Source: Yinghuangia sp051388915 (GTDB lineage: Bacteria; Actinomycetota; Actinomycetes; Streptomycetales; Streptomycetaceae). Taken from it: a stretch of DNA of 64,000 bases. The translations under genes were made by a program, and so were the position numbers. Positions within the stretch are counted from its first letter, which is position 1. Each line of letters opens with the position of its first letter. Location: contig NZ_JBPKBH010000025.1 in NCBI RefSeq assembly GCF_051388915.1, forward strand, positions 1 through 64,000. The letters run 5' to 3'. Shown piece by piece: positions 42,530-51,453 of the stretch. Under the pieces are notes generated by a model. It was not told where the DNA came from. It did not search any database and worked only from the letters and a program-made list of their open reading frames with translations.

Positions 42530-43609
42530 GTGAGCGAGCAGGCAGGTGGCGACCGGGCAGGTCGCGCAGCGGCTTCGCCGCCGGAACGCCGCGCGTCGAT
42601 GGCGGATGTCGCGGCGCTGGCCGGGGTGTCCGCCCAGACGGTCTCGCGGGTGGCCAACGGGGCTGCGCGGGTGGATCCGGAGACCGCCCGGCGCGTCATG
42701 CGGGCCATGCGTCAGGTGGGGTACCGCCCGAACAGTGCGGCCCGCACGTTGGCGACCGGGCGCAGCCGGATGCTCGGCGTCATCGGCTTCGACCTGAGCA
42801 CGTACGGCAACGCCCGTGCGCTGGAGGCCGTCGTGGGCGCGGCGCAGGCGCGCGGCTACTCGGTCAATGTGGTGACCGCGCCCGCGCGCACCCGGGCCGC
42901 GGTGACCGAGGCGTTCGGGCAGCTGGCGCGGCACGACGTCGACGGCGTCATCGTCTTCCACGCGGAAGCGCTGGACGCGGCACCGGAGTTGCCCGGGGGC
43001 GTTCCGGTCGTCGTGGTCGACGGGGACGGCGGCTCGGACGGCGGCACCGTGCACGGCGTCCGGACCGACCACGCGGCCGGTGCCGCGCTGGCCGTCGAGC
43101 ACCTGCTGAGCCTCGGGCACCGTACGGTCTTCCATCTCGCCGGACCGGCCGACTCGTTCCCCGCCCGGCACCGGTCCGAGGCGTGGATGCGCGTCCTCGC
43201 CGCGGCGGGGCGTCCGGTGCCGCCCGTCGTGTACGGCGACTGGAGTGCCGAGAGCGGCCACCGACTCGGCACGAGGCTAGCCGAAAACCCAACGGTGACA
43301 GCAGTGTTCGCGGCCAACGACCAGATGGCGCTGGGGCTGGTGCGCGCCCTCCGCGAGGCCGGACGAGGCGTGCCGGACGACGTGAGCGTGGTCGGTTTCG
43401 ACGACATGCCCGAGGCTGCGTACTTCCACCCCCCGCTGACGACAATCGCCCAGGACTTCGGCGCGGTCGGCGAGCGGAGCGTACGACTGCTCCTGGATCT
43501 GCTCCACCAGGGCGGCTCCGACGCACCGGCCGACGGTCCCATCGAACCGCGCCTGATCGTCCGAGCCAGTACGGCGCCCCCGCCGGCGGACGACCGCGCC
43601 GACCGCTGA
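42530..43609 (+). CDS. LacI-family transcriptional regulator of the galactose operon
   Basis: The 359-residue protein (from GTG 42530) has the LacI helix-turn-helix (MADVAALAGVSAQTVSRVAN, residues about 24-43) and the hinge (YRPNSAARTLATGRSRMLG). A periplasmic-binding-like effector domain follows, with the VFAANDQMALGLVRAL and VSVVGFDDMPEAAYFHPP signatures. GTG 42530 is chosen because AAAGGGGAC lies just upstream; the ATG codons at 42488/42491 fall in the operator and have no ribosome binding site. It leads directly into galTEKM and is presumably autoregulated and induced by a galactose-related sugar. Confidence 0.93.
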   Translation: MSEQAGGDRAGRAAASPPERRASMADVAALAGVSAQTVSRVANGAARVDPETARRVMRAMRQVGYRPNSAARTLATGRSRMLGVIGFDLSTYGNARALEAVVGAAQARGYSVNVVTAPARTRAAVTEAFGQLARHDVDGVIVFHAEALDAAPELPGGVPVVVVDGDGGSDGGTVHGVRTDHAAGAALAVEHLLSLGHRTVFHLAGPADSFPARHRSEAWMRVLAAAGRPVPPVVYGDWSAESGHRLGTRLAENPTVTAVFAANDQMALGLVRALREAGRGVPDDVSVVGFDDMPEAAYFHPPLTTIAQDFGAVGERSVRLLLDLLHQGGSDAPADGPIEPRLIVRASTAPPPADDRADR

Positions 43610-43631
43610 CTGCTGACTGCTGACTGCTGAC
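43605..43631. repeat. 7-bp tandem GCTGACT repeat over the lacI stop codon
   Basis: GCTGACT is repeated nearly four times from 43605 to 43631. Because each unit contains TGA and the period is seven, TGA falls in all three frames. It ends lacI translation and separates it from galT, whose ATG is 29 bases later. Confidence 0.85.
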
Positions 43632-43659
43632 CCACACCCGACCCCGAGAAGGCCGAAGC

Positions 43660-44754
43660 ATGCAACGCGTCTCCAAACGGCTCGCGGACGGCCGCGAGTT
43701 GGTGTACTTCTTCGACGACCGCGCGCCCGCCGAGGGCATACCCGACGACCGCCGCGAACTCGCCGCGCACCGGCCCGAGTCCGTGATCCGCCGGGACGCC
43801 CTGCGCGGCGACTGGGTCGTGGTGGCCACGCACCGGCAGGACCGCACCCACTTGCCCGCGCAGGACGAGTGCCCCTTGTGCCCGTCCGGCCCAGACCGGC
43901 TCACCGAGATACCCGGGCACGCGTACGACGTCGCCGTCTTCGAGAACCGCTTCCCTTCGCTCACCGAGGACGCCCCTGATCCCCGGGCACTTGACGGTGA
44001 AGACCGGCAGTTCGAGGTACGCCCCGGGCAAGGCCGTTGCGAGGTCGTCTGCTTCACCGGTGACCACGACGCGTCCTTCGCCGACCTTTCCCCCGCACGT
44101 GTGCGCACGGTCGTCGAGGCCTGGTGCGACCGTACTGCTGCGCTGTCCCGACTCCCGGGCGTCGAGCAGGTCTTCGTGTTCGAGAACCGCGGTGCCGAGA
44201 TCGGGGTGACGCTCGCGCACCCGCACGGGCAGATCTTCGCGTACCCCTTCGTCACCCCGCGCACCGGACGGATGCTCGGCAACGTGCGGGAGCATCGGGC
44301 CCGTACCGGGCGCGACCTGTTCGCCGATCAGTTGTCCGCGGAACTGGCCGCCGGGACACGAATGGTCGCCCAAAGCGACCACTGGGCGGCGTTCGTCCCG
44401 GCCGCCGCGCGCTGGCCGTTCGAGGTCCACGTCTATCCGCTGCGACGCGTCCCCGACCTGCCCGCGCTGGACGCCGATGCCCGGGCGGACTTCGCCGCGC
44501 TGTACCTGGACGTCCTGCGGCGCCTCGACGGGGTGTTCGGCGTGCCGATGCCGTACATCGCGGCGTGGCACCAGGCCCCCGTCCGACAGGACCGCGAACT
44601 CGCCTGGCTTCACCTGGAGTTGTTCTCCACCCGCCGCGCACCCGGGAAGCTCAAGTATCTGGCGGGTTCCGAGTCGGGCATGGACGTCTTCATCAACGAC
44701 ATCGCCCCCGAGCACGCGGCCGGCCTGCTGCGCGGAGAAGGGAAGGCCGCGTGA
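43660..44754 (+). CDS. galT: Galactose-1-phosphate uridylyltransferase
   Basis: The 364-residue protein has the GalT signatures: a zinc site DECPLCPS near residue 70, the N-terminal RRDALRGDWVVVATHRQDRT and the active site LAHPHGQIFAYP, where the second His becomes uridylylated. It swaps UMP between UDP-glucose and galactose-1-phosphate in the Leloir pathway. GAGAAGG precedes ATG 43660. Its TGA (44752-44754) shares a base with the galE start (ATGA), so the two are translationally coupled. Confidence 0.96.
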   Translation: MQRVSKRLADGRELVYFFDDRAPAEGIPDDRRELAAHRPESVIRRDALRGDWVVVATHRQDRTHLPAQDECPLCPSGPDRLTEIPGHAYDVAVFENRFPSLTEDAPDPRALDGEDRQFEVRPGQGRCEVVCFTGDHDASFADLSPARVRTVVEAWCDRTAALSRLPGVEQVFVFENRGAEIGVTLAHPHGQIFAYPFVTPRTGRMLGNVREHRARTGRDLFADQLSAELAAGTRMVAQSDHWAAFVPAAARWPFEVHVYPLRRVPDLPALDADARADFAALYLDVLRRLDGVFGVPMPYIAAWHQAPVRQDRELAWLHLELFSTRRAPGKLKYLAGSESGMDVFINDIAPEHAAGLLRGEGKAA

Positions 44755-45719
44755 TGCGCGTTCTGGTGACCGGCGGTGCCGGATACGTGGGTTCGGTGAC
44801 CTCGGCCCAGCTCGTGGCGGCCGGGCACGAAGTGACCGTGCTCGACGACCTGTCGACCGGACATCGCGACGCCGTGCCGGACGGCGCCCGCCTCGTGGTC
44901 GCCGATATCCGGTCGGCCGACACGATCCTCGCGGATGAACACCCCGACGCCGTCCTGCACTTCGCCGCCCGCTCCCTGGTCGGGGAGTCCGTCTCCGACC
45001 CCGCCGCGTACTGGCATGCCAACGTGGGCGGCACCCTCGCGCTGTTGGACGCCGTGCACGCCCACTCGGTACCCCGCTTCGTCTTCTCCTCCACCGCCGC
45101 CGTGTACGGCGACCCGGTCACGACCCCGATCGCCGAGACCGCCGAGACGCGGCCCACCAGCCCGTACGGCGCCTCGAAGCTCGCGGTCGACCACCTGATC
45201 GGCGGGTACGCGCACGCCTACGGCGTGGCGGCGGTCTCGCTGCGCTACTTCAACGTCGCGGGCGCCCACGCCGGGTTGGGCGAACGGCACGCGCACGAGA
45301 CCCACTTGATCCCACTGGTCCTGGACACCGCCCTCGGCAGGCGCGACCACATCACGATCCACGGCACGGACTGGCCGACCCCTGACGGCACGTGCGTACG
45401 CGACTACATCCACGTCGGAGACCTCGCCCGGGCCCATCTCCTCGCGCTGGACGCGGCCGCTCCCGGACGCCACGAGATCTGCAACCTCGGCAACGGCCAC
45501 GGCTTCTCGGTACGCGAAGTCATCGACGCCGCACGCCGGGTGACGGGCCGTCCGATCCCGGCCCGGAACGGTGAGCGGCGCTCCGGAGATCCGGCCGTAC
45601 TCGTCGCCTCCGCGGACCGGGCCCGCGAGACTCTCGGCTGGCGTCCGGAACTCCCGGACCTGGACAGGATCATCGCCGACGCATGGGCGGTCCGTGCCGC
45701 CGCCGGGGCGCGGTCGTGA
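44754..45719 (+). CDS. galE: UDP-glucose 4-epimerase
   Basis: The 321-residue protein is an extended SDR with GGAGYVGS (residues 7-14), the catalytic SSTAAVYG and YGASK motifs and RYFNVAGAH, all typical of GalE. It interconverts UDP-galactose and UDP-glucose with bound NAD+. It starts with the last base of the galT stop and ends in a TGA that overlaps the galK GTG start, so it is the middle of a tightly coupled operon. The RDYIHVGDLARAHLLAL section is also characteristic. Confidence 0.96.
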   Translation: MRVLVTGGAGYVGSVTSAQLVAAGHEVTVLDDLSTGHRDAVPDGARLVVADIRSADTILADEHPDAVLHFAARSLVGESVSDPAAYWHANVGGTLALLDAVHAHSVPRFVFSSTAAVYGDPVTTPIAETAETRPTSPYGASKLAVDHLIGGYAHAYGVAAVSLRYFNVAGAHAGLGERHAHETHLIPLVLDTALGRRDHITIHGTDWPTPDGTCVRDYIHVGDLARAHLLALDAAAPGRHEICNLGNGHGFSVREVIDAARRVTGRPIPARNGERRSGDPAVLVASADRARETLGWRPELPDLDRIIADAWAVRAAAGARS

Positions 45720-46852
45720 GCACCTTTGCCCAGGCGTACGGGCACGCTCCGGAACTCGCCTGGCGGGCCCCGGGCCGCATCAACGTGATCGGTGAACACA
45801 CCGACTACAACGACGGGTTCGTCCTCCCGGCGGCGCTTCCGCAGACCGTGACCGCCCGCGTCGCGCGGCGCTCGGACGACCTGGTGCGGGTGTGCTCAGC
45901 GCAGGTCCCCGGGCCGCCCGTCGAGGTGCGGATCGACGCGATCGCCCCCGGGGCGGTGCCGGGTGCGGCGGCGTACGCGACGGGTGTCCTGGGCGAGCTG
46001 CGCGACCGGGGCATGGCCGTCACCGGCGTCGACATCCACCTCGACGGAGACGTCCCGCGCGGGGCGGGCCTTTCGTCGTCCGCGGCTCTGGAGTGCGCCG
46101 TCGCGGGCGCCCTCGACAGCCTGTGGGGCCTCGGACTGGACGCGCGGGCCCTCGTCGACGTGGCACGCCGTGCCGAGAACGTGTACGTCGGGGTACCGTG
46201 CGGTGTGATGGACCAGGCCGCCGCAGTGCTCTCCCGTGCCGGACACCTGCTGCTCCTCGACACCCGCGACATGACGACCCGTCACATACCCTTCGACCCC
46301 GCCGCGTTCGGGCTCGAACTCCTGGTCATCGACACTCGGGCGCCGCACCGGCTGGTCGACGGCGAGTACGCGCGCCGCCGCGAGCAGTGCGCCCGGGCGA
46401 GCGAACTCCTCGGCGTCGCCGCGCTGCGCGACGTGCAGCCCGACGAACTGCCGGGCGCGCTCCCGCGGCTCGAACCGGTCCTCGCCCGCCGTACACGACA
46501 CGTCGTCACCGAGAACGCGCGCGTCCGAGGCACCGTCGCGCTGCTCGACGCGGGGGAGGACCCGCGACGCGTCGGGCCGCTGCTCACCGCCGCTCACCGC
46601 TCCCTCCGCGACGATTTCGAGGTGTCCTGCGCCGAATTGGACACCGCGGTCGCCTCCGCCTTGGCCGCCGGGGCGTACGGCGCCCGCATGATCGGCGGCG
46701 GCTTCGGCGGGTCCGCACTCGCCCTTGTGGACGCCGACCGCCGAGCGGCCGTCGTCGCCGCGGTACGCGCGGGCGCGGAGCAAGCGGCGCTGCCGGAACC
46801 GGCGTTCCTGACCGCACAGCCCTCCGCGGGCGCCGGAGCGTGCCCGTGCTGA
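45716..46852 (+). CDS. galK: Galactokinase
   Basis: The 378-residue GHMP kinase has the galactokinase signature GRINVIGEHTDYNDGFVLPA (residues about 17-36), the ATP loop PRGAGLSSSAAL and the C-terminal GGGFGGSALALV. It phosphorylates alpha-D-galactose at O1 for GalT. GTG 45716 overlaps the galE TGA (GTGA), which fits translational coupling; the in-frame start at 45683 would lie inside galE and has no ribosome binding site. Its TGA overlaps the galM start by seven bases. Confidence 0.96.
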   Translation: MSTFAQAYGHAPELAWRAPGRINVIGEHTDYNDGFVLPAALPQTVTARVARRSDDLVRVCSAQVPGPPVEVRIDAIAPGAVPGAAAYATGVLGELRDRGMAVTGVDIHLDGDVPRGAGLSSSAALECAVAGALDSLWGLGLDARALVDVARRAENVYVGVPCGVMDQAAAVLSRAGHLLLLDTRDMTTRHIPFDPAAFGLELLVIDTRAPHRLVDGEYARRREQCARASELLGVAALRDVQPDELPGALPRLEPVLARRTRHVVTENARVRGTVALLDAGEDPRRVGPLLTAAHRSLRDDFEVSCAELDTAVASALAAGAYGARMIGGGFGGSALALVDADRRAAVVAAVRAGAEQAALPEPAFLTAQPSAGAGACPC

Positions 46853-47910
46853 GCATCGCGCGGCACCCCTTCGGCACGACCCCGGACGGCACGCCGGTGC
46901 ACCGGTGGGTCCTCGAAGTACCGTGCGGCGTACGGTCGGAGATCCTGACGTACGGCGGCATCCTGCACCGCCACCGGATCCCCGACCGCGACGGCGTGCC
47001 GGACGACGTGGTCCTGTCACTGCCCTCGGTCGAGGAGTACGCGCAGGACACCGCCTACCTCGGCGCCCTCGTCGGGCGCTACGCCAACCGCATCGCCGAC
47101 GCCCGCTTCCCCCTCGACGGCGTCGTCCATCACATCGAGCCCAACGAGGGCGCAAACACCCTGCACGGCGGACCGGACGGCTTCCACCGCCGGGTGTGGT
47201 CGGGCACGGGTTTCCGCGAGGCGCACCGAGTCGGCGTCGTCCTGCGACTCCACAGCCCCCACGGCGACATGGGCTTCCCCGGCAACCTCGACGTCGAAGT
47301 CACCTACACCCTCGACGCGTTCGGGACGTTGACCGTCACGTACCGCGCGACGACCGACCGCCCGACGGTCGTCAACCTCACCCAGCACGCGTACTGGAAC
47401 CTGTCCGGGGCAGGACCGACGGCCGCACCCATCTCCGGCCACGAACTCACCGTCAACGCGGACGCGTTCCTCCCGGTCGCCGCAGACGGAATCCCGCTGG
47501 GCTTCGCCGAGCCCACCGCAGGCTCCCCGTTCGCCCTCGCCGGCCCTCTGGGCGATGCCCTCCGGTCCACCCACCCCCAGATCACCGGCGCAGGCGGCCT
47601 CGACCACTGCTTCGTCCTCCAAGGCGGCCGAGCCGCGGCTGTACGGCCCGCGGCCCACCTCTCCGACCCCGCCTCCGGCCGCGCACTCCAGGTGTGGACA
47701 ACGGAACCCGGACTCCAGGTCTACACCGCCAACCACCTGGGCAAGCCGTTCAGTCCGCAGTCCGCCGTTTGCCTGGAGACCCAGAACTTCCCCGACGCCC
47801 CAAACCGGGCTGACCATCCCACACCGATCCTCCGCCCCGGCGATGAGTACCACTCGACAACCGAACATCGAATCGCGACCAGGGAGACGACCTTCACCGA
47901 CGAGCGCTGA
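46846..47910 (+). CDS. galM: Aldose 1-epimerase (galactose mutarotase)
   Basis: The 354-residue protein has mutarotase signatures: GRYANRIADARFPLDG, GPDGFHRRVW, NLTQHAYWNL with the catalytic His and GLQVYTANHL, plus a C-terminal LETQNFPDAPN with the catalytic Glu. It converts beta- to alpha-galactose for GalK. GTG 46846 lies seven bases before the end of galK. It completes the Leloir set in the order lacI-galT-galE-galK-galM. No sugar transporter is in the operon, so galactose uptake must be encoded elsewhere. Confidence 0.94.
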   Translation: MLSIARHPFGTTPDGTPVHRWVLEVPCGVRSEILTYGGILHRHRIPDRDGVPDDVVLSLPSVEEYAQDTAYLGALVGRYANRIADARFPLDGVVHHIEPNEGANTLHGGPDGFHRRVWSGTGFREAHRVGVVLRLHSPHGDMGFPGNLDVEVTYTLDAFGTLTVTYRATTDRPTVVNLTQHAYWNLSGAGPTAAPISGHELTVNADAFLPVAADGIPLGFAEPTAGSPFALAGPLGDALRSTHPQITGAGGLDHCFVLQGGRAAAVRPAAHLSDPASGRALQVWTTEPGLQVYTANHLGKPFSPQSAVCLETQNFPDAPNRADHPTPILRPGDEYHSTTEHRIATRETTFTDER

Positions 47911-48289
47911 TCCGCATCCCGAGGACCGGCGGCGCCGTGTCTCCTTCGTCCACCGCGCACCCGGCAGTCCCGCAACATGACACGCTCGGCGTCCTCGACA
48001 CCCGGCGGCGTACGACTCGACGCACCGTGAAGAGCTGGATATGACACAGCCGCCGGGTTGGGCTGCGGTGGTCCTGTTCCCCGTGCCCTGTGGGACAACG
48101 TGCGCCGGCGGTCGACCGGTTCGGCGGTTCGGGGCGGTGGGCAGCCTGCCAGGGCAGTTGGACCGCGAACGATTCCGGACGGCTTTCCAGATTGGGCGGT
48201 AAGCGCGCCGACCGGGTCGGCGCGCGCGGTGGCTGTGCTACTGTGGCGCGTCGGTTGGATTCAGCACGAGAAGAGTGGGAGGTGAGTTG
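47911..48289. other. Intergenic region after galM
   Basis: No confident gene. A 53-codon frame with ATG at 48041 ends at 48202 but has only average codon bias and no match to a known family. A -10-like TACTGT at 48239-48244 and a GGGAGGTGA ribosome binding site at 48276-48286 serve the short frame that follows. Confidence 0.4.
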
Positions 48290-48358
48290 ATGTCTGTCGT
48301 AGAGGCCGCTGCCGTGTGCGCCGCCCGGATCATCCTCGCTTCCCGGGCTCTGGTCTGA
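48290..48358 (+). CDS. Short ORF, possible leader peptide, followed by a hairpin
   Basis: ATG 48290 with a very good ribosome binding site (GGGAGGTGA) opens a 22-residue peptide, MSVVEAAAVCAARIILASRA plus two more residues, ending in TGA at 48356-48358. Twenty-two bases after the stop an inverted repeat CCAGTC-CGTTC-GACTGG (48380-48396) may form a hairpin. The order promoter, short peptide and hairpin resembles an attenuator or leader. The next gene, a GNAT, starts about 410 bases later, so the link is weak. Confidence 0.4.
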   Translation: MSVVEAAAVCAARIILASRALV

Positions 48359-48770
48359 CCTGCACACCCGCTGCGTTCGCCAGTCCGTTCGACTGGGGGC
48401 TGTGCGTGGGTTCGCATTCAGCAACAGAGTCCTGATAGCCGAGGCTGTGCTTCCAGCCTCCGCGTTCCGGGGTCGGGGTTCCTGATTCTCGAGTCCTGAT
48501 CTCCGATTCCCGAGGTTCGGATCACCGGGTCCCGTCGTGCCGTCGGCCACCGCCTTTCGCCCGCCTCGCTCGCCTGCCTGCCCACGCACTCGCGCACACG
48601 CTTGCTCGTGTGCTTGGTCGTGCGCTCGCTTGCGCGCCGCGGGCCGGGTGGTGGTGCGTACGACCGCGCCTGTCCCCCGCTCCGGGGTGCCCGCACCCAA
48701 CGGCCCTTCTCTGTCATCGAATTCGAGCACCACGACAACATCACTGCTCACCCGAACGGATTTTCCACAG
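48359..48770. other. Intergenic region between the short ORF and the GNAT gene
   Basis: This 412-base region has the hairpin at 48380-48396, a repetitive stretch of GATTCTCGAGTCCTGATCTC-like words at 48480-48530, and an otherwise featureless GC-rich sequence. A frame open on the plus strand from 48537 is continuous with the GNAT gene but lacks natural bias before 48771. Confidence 0.4.
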
Positions 48771-49277
48771 ATGACCAAGTGGACCACCCGACCCGAGACG
48801 TCGGCCGATATCGCCGCCATCCGCGACGTGATCCTTGCGGCCTTCGACACGCCGTACGAGGCCGGCATCGTCGACGCGCTCCGGGCCGACACCGCCTGGA
48901 TCGACGGCCTGTCCATCGTCACCACCGACGAGAACGACAGGGTCATCGGCCACGCGCTGCTCACCCGCTGCCACATCGGCGACACCCCGGCCTTGTGCCT
49001 GGCTCCGTGCTCCGTACTCCCGGAGTACCAGAACAGCGGCGCCGGCTCGGCGGCCATCCGTACCGCCCTCGACACCGCCAAGGACATGGGCGAGTACTTC
49101 GTGACCGTCCTCGGACACCCCCCGTACTACCCGAGGTTCGGCTTCACCCGGGCGTCCCTGCACGGCATCGGGCTGACCATCGAGGTCCCCGACGACGCGC
49201 TGATGGCGATGACGCTCGACGCGAACCACCCGCTGCCCAGCGGCACCATCCGCTACGCGGCCCCGTTCGGGATCTGA
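48771..49277 (+). CDS. GNAT-family N-acetyltransferase (YhbS-like)
   Basis: The 168-residue protein is a GNAT of the YhbS type: ADIAAIRDVILAAFDTPYEA at the start, IGHALLTRCHIG and LAPCSVLPEYQNSGAGSAAI for acetyl-CoA binding (the usual Q/RxxGxG/A seen as QNSGAG), and the diagnostic GHPPYYPRFGFTRAS. Such enzymes acetylate small molecules or proteins. ATG 48771 has no clear ribosome binding site. The gene ends 63 bases before an assembly gap. Confidence 0.85.
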   Translation: MTKWTTRPETSADIAAIRDVILAAFDTPYEAGIVDALRADTAWIDGLSIVTTDENDRVIGHALLTRCHIGDTPALCLAPCSVLPEYQNSGAGSAAIRTALDTAKDMGEYFVTVLGHPPYYPRFGFTRASLHGIGLTIEVPDDALMAMTLDANHPLPSGTIRYAAPFGI

Positions 49278-49330
49278 GACCCAGACCCCACAACCGGGAG
49301 CACCGCCCCTCGGCGGGTTCGCACACAAAT

Positions 49331-49478
49331 GCGCGCCCGGNNNNNNNNNNNNNNNNNNNNNNNNNNNNNNNNNNNNNNNNNNNNNNNNNNNNNNNNNNNN
49401 NNNNNNNNNNNNNNNNNNNNNNNNNNNNNNNNNNNNNNNNNNNNNNNNNNNNNNNNNNNNCGGTGGCGCCGGGCGCGC
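49331..49478. other. Assembly gap (49341-49460, 120 N) flanked by inverted repeats
   Basis: GCGCGCCCGG ends directly at the left edge of the gap (49331-49340), and its reverse complement CCGGGCGCGC lies at 49469-49478, eight bases after the right edge. The gap is therefore probably in or beside a GC-only hairpin between the convergent GNAT and GH3 genes, a usual terminator position. Confidence 0.7.
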
Positions 49479-49528
49479 GCGTGCGGTCTCCCAGAGAACC
49501 GCGTAGCTCAAACCACGTACCTCAACGC

Positions 49529-51334
49529 TCACGCGCGAGGCGCAACCGGGTGGCCGAAGCGGAACAACGGCTCAACCGTGTCGAACGGCATGTCCTCGCG
49601 GGACTCCTCGACCGCGCGCATGGAGGACGGCAGGTCGAAGGGCAGCCGCCCCTCGGCGAGCGCGTGGCCGAAGACCACGTCCAGGACGATGTCGTCCTCC
49701 GCCCCGAAGTCCGCAAGCAGCAGCAGCGCGCCGTCGGCGATGCCGGTGAGCACGGCCGGACGGTCGAGGTGCACGCACACGGCCAGTGGCACCGTCTCCC
49801 CCAATTCCCGCAACCTCGTGATCTCCGCGTCCGGGAACTCCAGCGACCCGGCGTGGAAGGCACCTTCGAGGAGCCCTTCCCGGCGTTCGTACGGTGCCTC
49901 CAGCCGCACGACGGCGAGGTCCGCGTCCGCCGGGTCGGTGACGACGGTGCCGTAGCGGGCGGCCACGCGCGGGTCGATGTTCTCGACATACAGCGCGCAG
50001 CCCGTGTCGTAGCCGGCCGGCCCTCCCGCGAGCCGGGTGACCGCGCGGCGCTGCGCGGTGCGCCCGAGGTCCCGGGTCTCGGGGTTGCCGACCAGGTCCG
50101 CGGCGGCGTCAGGGTCGACGTACGGGTCGTCGAACAGGCCGAGGCGGAACTTGTCGCGCAGGACGCGGCGGACCGACGCGTCGACGCGGGCCTCGGTGAC
50201 CGCGCCCGACCGCACGGCTCGGATGATCAGCTCCGGACGGGTCTCACCGCCGAACTGGTCGACGCCGGCGTCGAGGAGCAGCCGTACCTGCTCCGCCTCC
50301 GGCAGGTGCTCGACCCCCCAGTTGCGGGCGGGCAGCTCGCCGCGCCCCGGGATCACCATGCCCCGCAGCACGTTGAAGTCCGTGCACACGACGCCGTCGA
50401 AGCGGTATCGCTCGCGAAGAAGGCCGGTGACGACGTCGCGGTTGAAGCACGCGCCGACCTCGGCCATGCCGGTGCCGAGCGGAATGCCGTAGCCGGGCAT
50501 CACCTGCGCGCATCCGGCGTCGAGCGCGGCTTCGAAGGGTTGCAGGTGGTACTCCAGGTTGCCGCCGGGATAGGCGGCGTGCCTGCCGTACGAGAAGTGC
50601 GGGTCCTCGCCGTCCGCCGTCGCGCCGCCGCCGGGGAAGTGCTTGACCATGCACGCGACGCTCTCCGGTCCGAGCACCCCCGGCCCGGTCGGGTCGCCCA
50701 CGACCCCCTGGAATCCGCGGATATACGCGACGAGCATGCGCGACGCCAGGTCCGCATCCTCGCCGAAGGTGCCGTGGATGCGCGCCCAGCGCGGTTCGGT
50801 GGCCAGGTCGGCCATCGGGTGGACGGCCACGCGGATGCCCACCGCACGCAGTTCCCGGGCCGCCGCGGCGGCGAACGCCGTGACGAGCCCGGTGTCGGCG
50901 GTGGCCGCCAGGCCGATCGGCTCGGGGCCGCGGCTGAATCCGCCGGTCAGGTGAGCGACGGAGGGGTTCGACGCGAAGCCGTGCCGCGGGTCGGAGGCCA
51001 GGGTGACCGGGACGCCGAGCCGGGTCGCGGCGGCGAGATCCTGGAGGTGGTTGTTCCAGCGGGCCATGACCGCGGGGACGGGCATGGTCATGAGCAGCAG
51101 GTTGCTGACCCCCGCCAAGGTGATTTCAGGGCATTCCTCTGGGAATGCGCCGCTCTGCGCGGTAAAAATGCGTCCGTGGCACATTTGGGCGGCCTTTTCG
51201 GCCAGCGTCATGCGGGCGAGCAGGTCCGTCACGCGGTCGTCGACGCCCAGACGGGGATCCTCGTACGGCTCCATCGTGCCGTTGTGGTTGAGATCGCGGA
51301 ACTGGGTTCCGTCGTGGTGCGTCAGCAGTTTCAT
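49529..51334 (-). CDS. Glycoside hydrolase family 3 protein (beta-glucosidase/xylosidase-like)
   Basis: The 601-residue protein has the GH3 N-terminal TIM barrel with SDP-like SDPRHGFASNP, KHFPGGG (231-237) and the nucleophile Asp319 in VVCTDFNVLRG, then the alpha/beta sandwich domain (AVTRLAGGP, LLLADFGAEDD). The early FRDLNHNGTMEPYEDPRLG is typical of a GH3 subgroup. No signal peptide and no fibronectin-III tail are present, so it is probably an intracellular exo-glycosidase. GAGGACGACC precedes ATG 51334. It diverges from a doubled Lrp regulator, its likely controller. Confidence 0.9.
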   Translation of the reverse strand: MKLLTHHDGTQFRDLNHNGTMEPYEDPRLGVDDRVTDLLARMTLAEKAAQMCHGRIFTAQSGAFPEECPEITLAGVSNLLLMTMPVPAVMARWNNHLQDLAAATRLGVPVTLASDPRHGFASNPSVAHLTGGFSRGPEPIGLAATADTGLVTAFAAAAARELRAVGIRVAVHPMADLATEPRWARIHGTFGEDADLASRMLVAYIRGFQGVVGDPTGPGVLGPESVACMVKHFPGGGATADGEDPHFSYGRHAAYPGGNLEYHLQPFEAALDAGCAQVMPGYGIPLGTGMAEVGACFNRDVVTGLLRERYRFDGVVCTDFNVLRGMVIPGRGELPARNWGVEHLPEAEQVRLLLDAGVDQFGGETRPELIIRAVRSGAVTEARVDASVRRVLRDKFRLGLFDDPYVDPDAAADLVGNPETRDLGRTAQRRAVTRLAGGPAGYDTGCALYVENIDPRVAARYGTVVTDPADADLAVVRLEAPYERREGLLEGAFHAGSLEFPDAEITRLRELGETVPLAVCVHLDRPAVLTGIADGALLLLADFGAEDDIVLDVVFGHALAEGRLPFDLPSSMRAVEESREDMPFDTVEPLFRFGHPVAPRA

Positions 51335-51453
51335 CGGTCGTCCTCGGGGGGCGTCGGCGGCGGTCCGCGGCGCCGCCGTGGACCCCGCCAGCGTCGCGGC
51401 CGGGTTTCCGGCACCACCGCAGATGGCGGAAAGCATCCTGAGAGGCCCCACGC

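Noticed and set aside
48041..48202. 53-codon ORF after galM
   Set aside because: Only average codon bias, no family pattern and no clear ribosome binding site; kept only as a remark in the intergenic entry.
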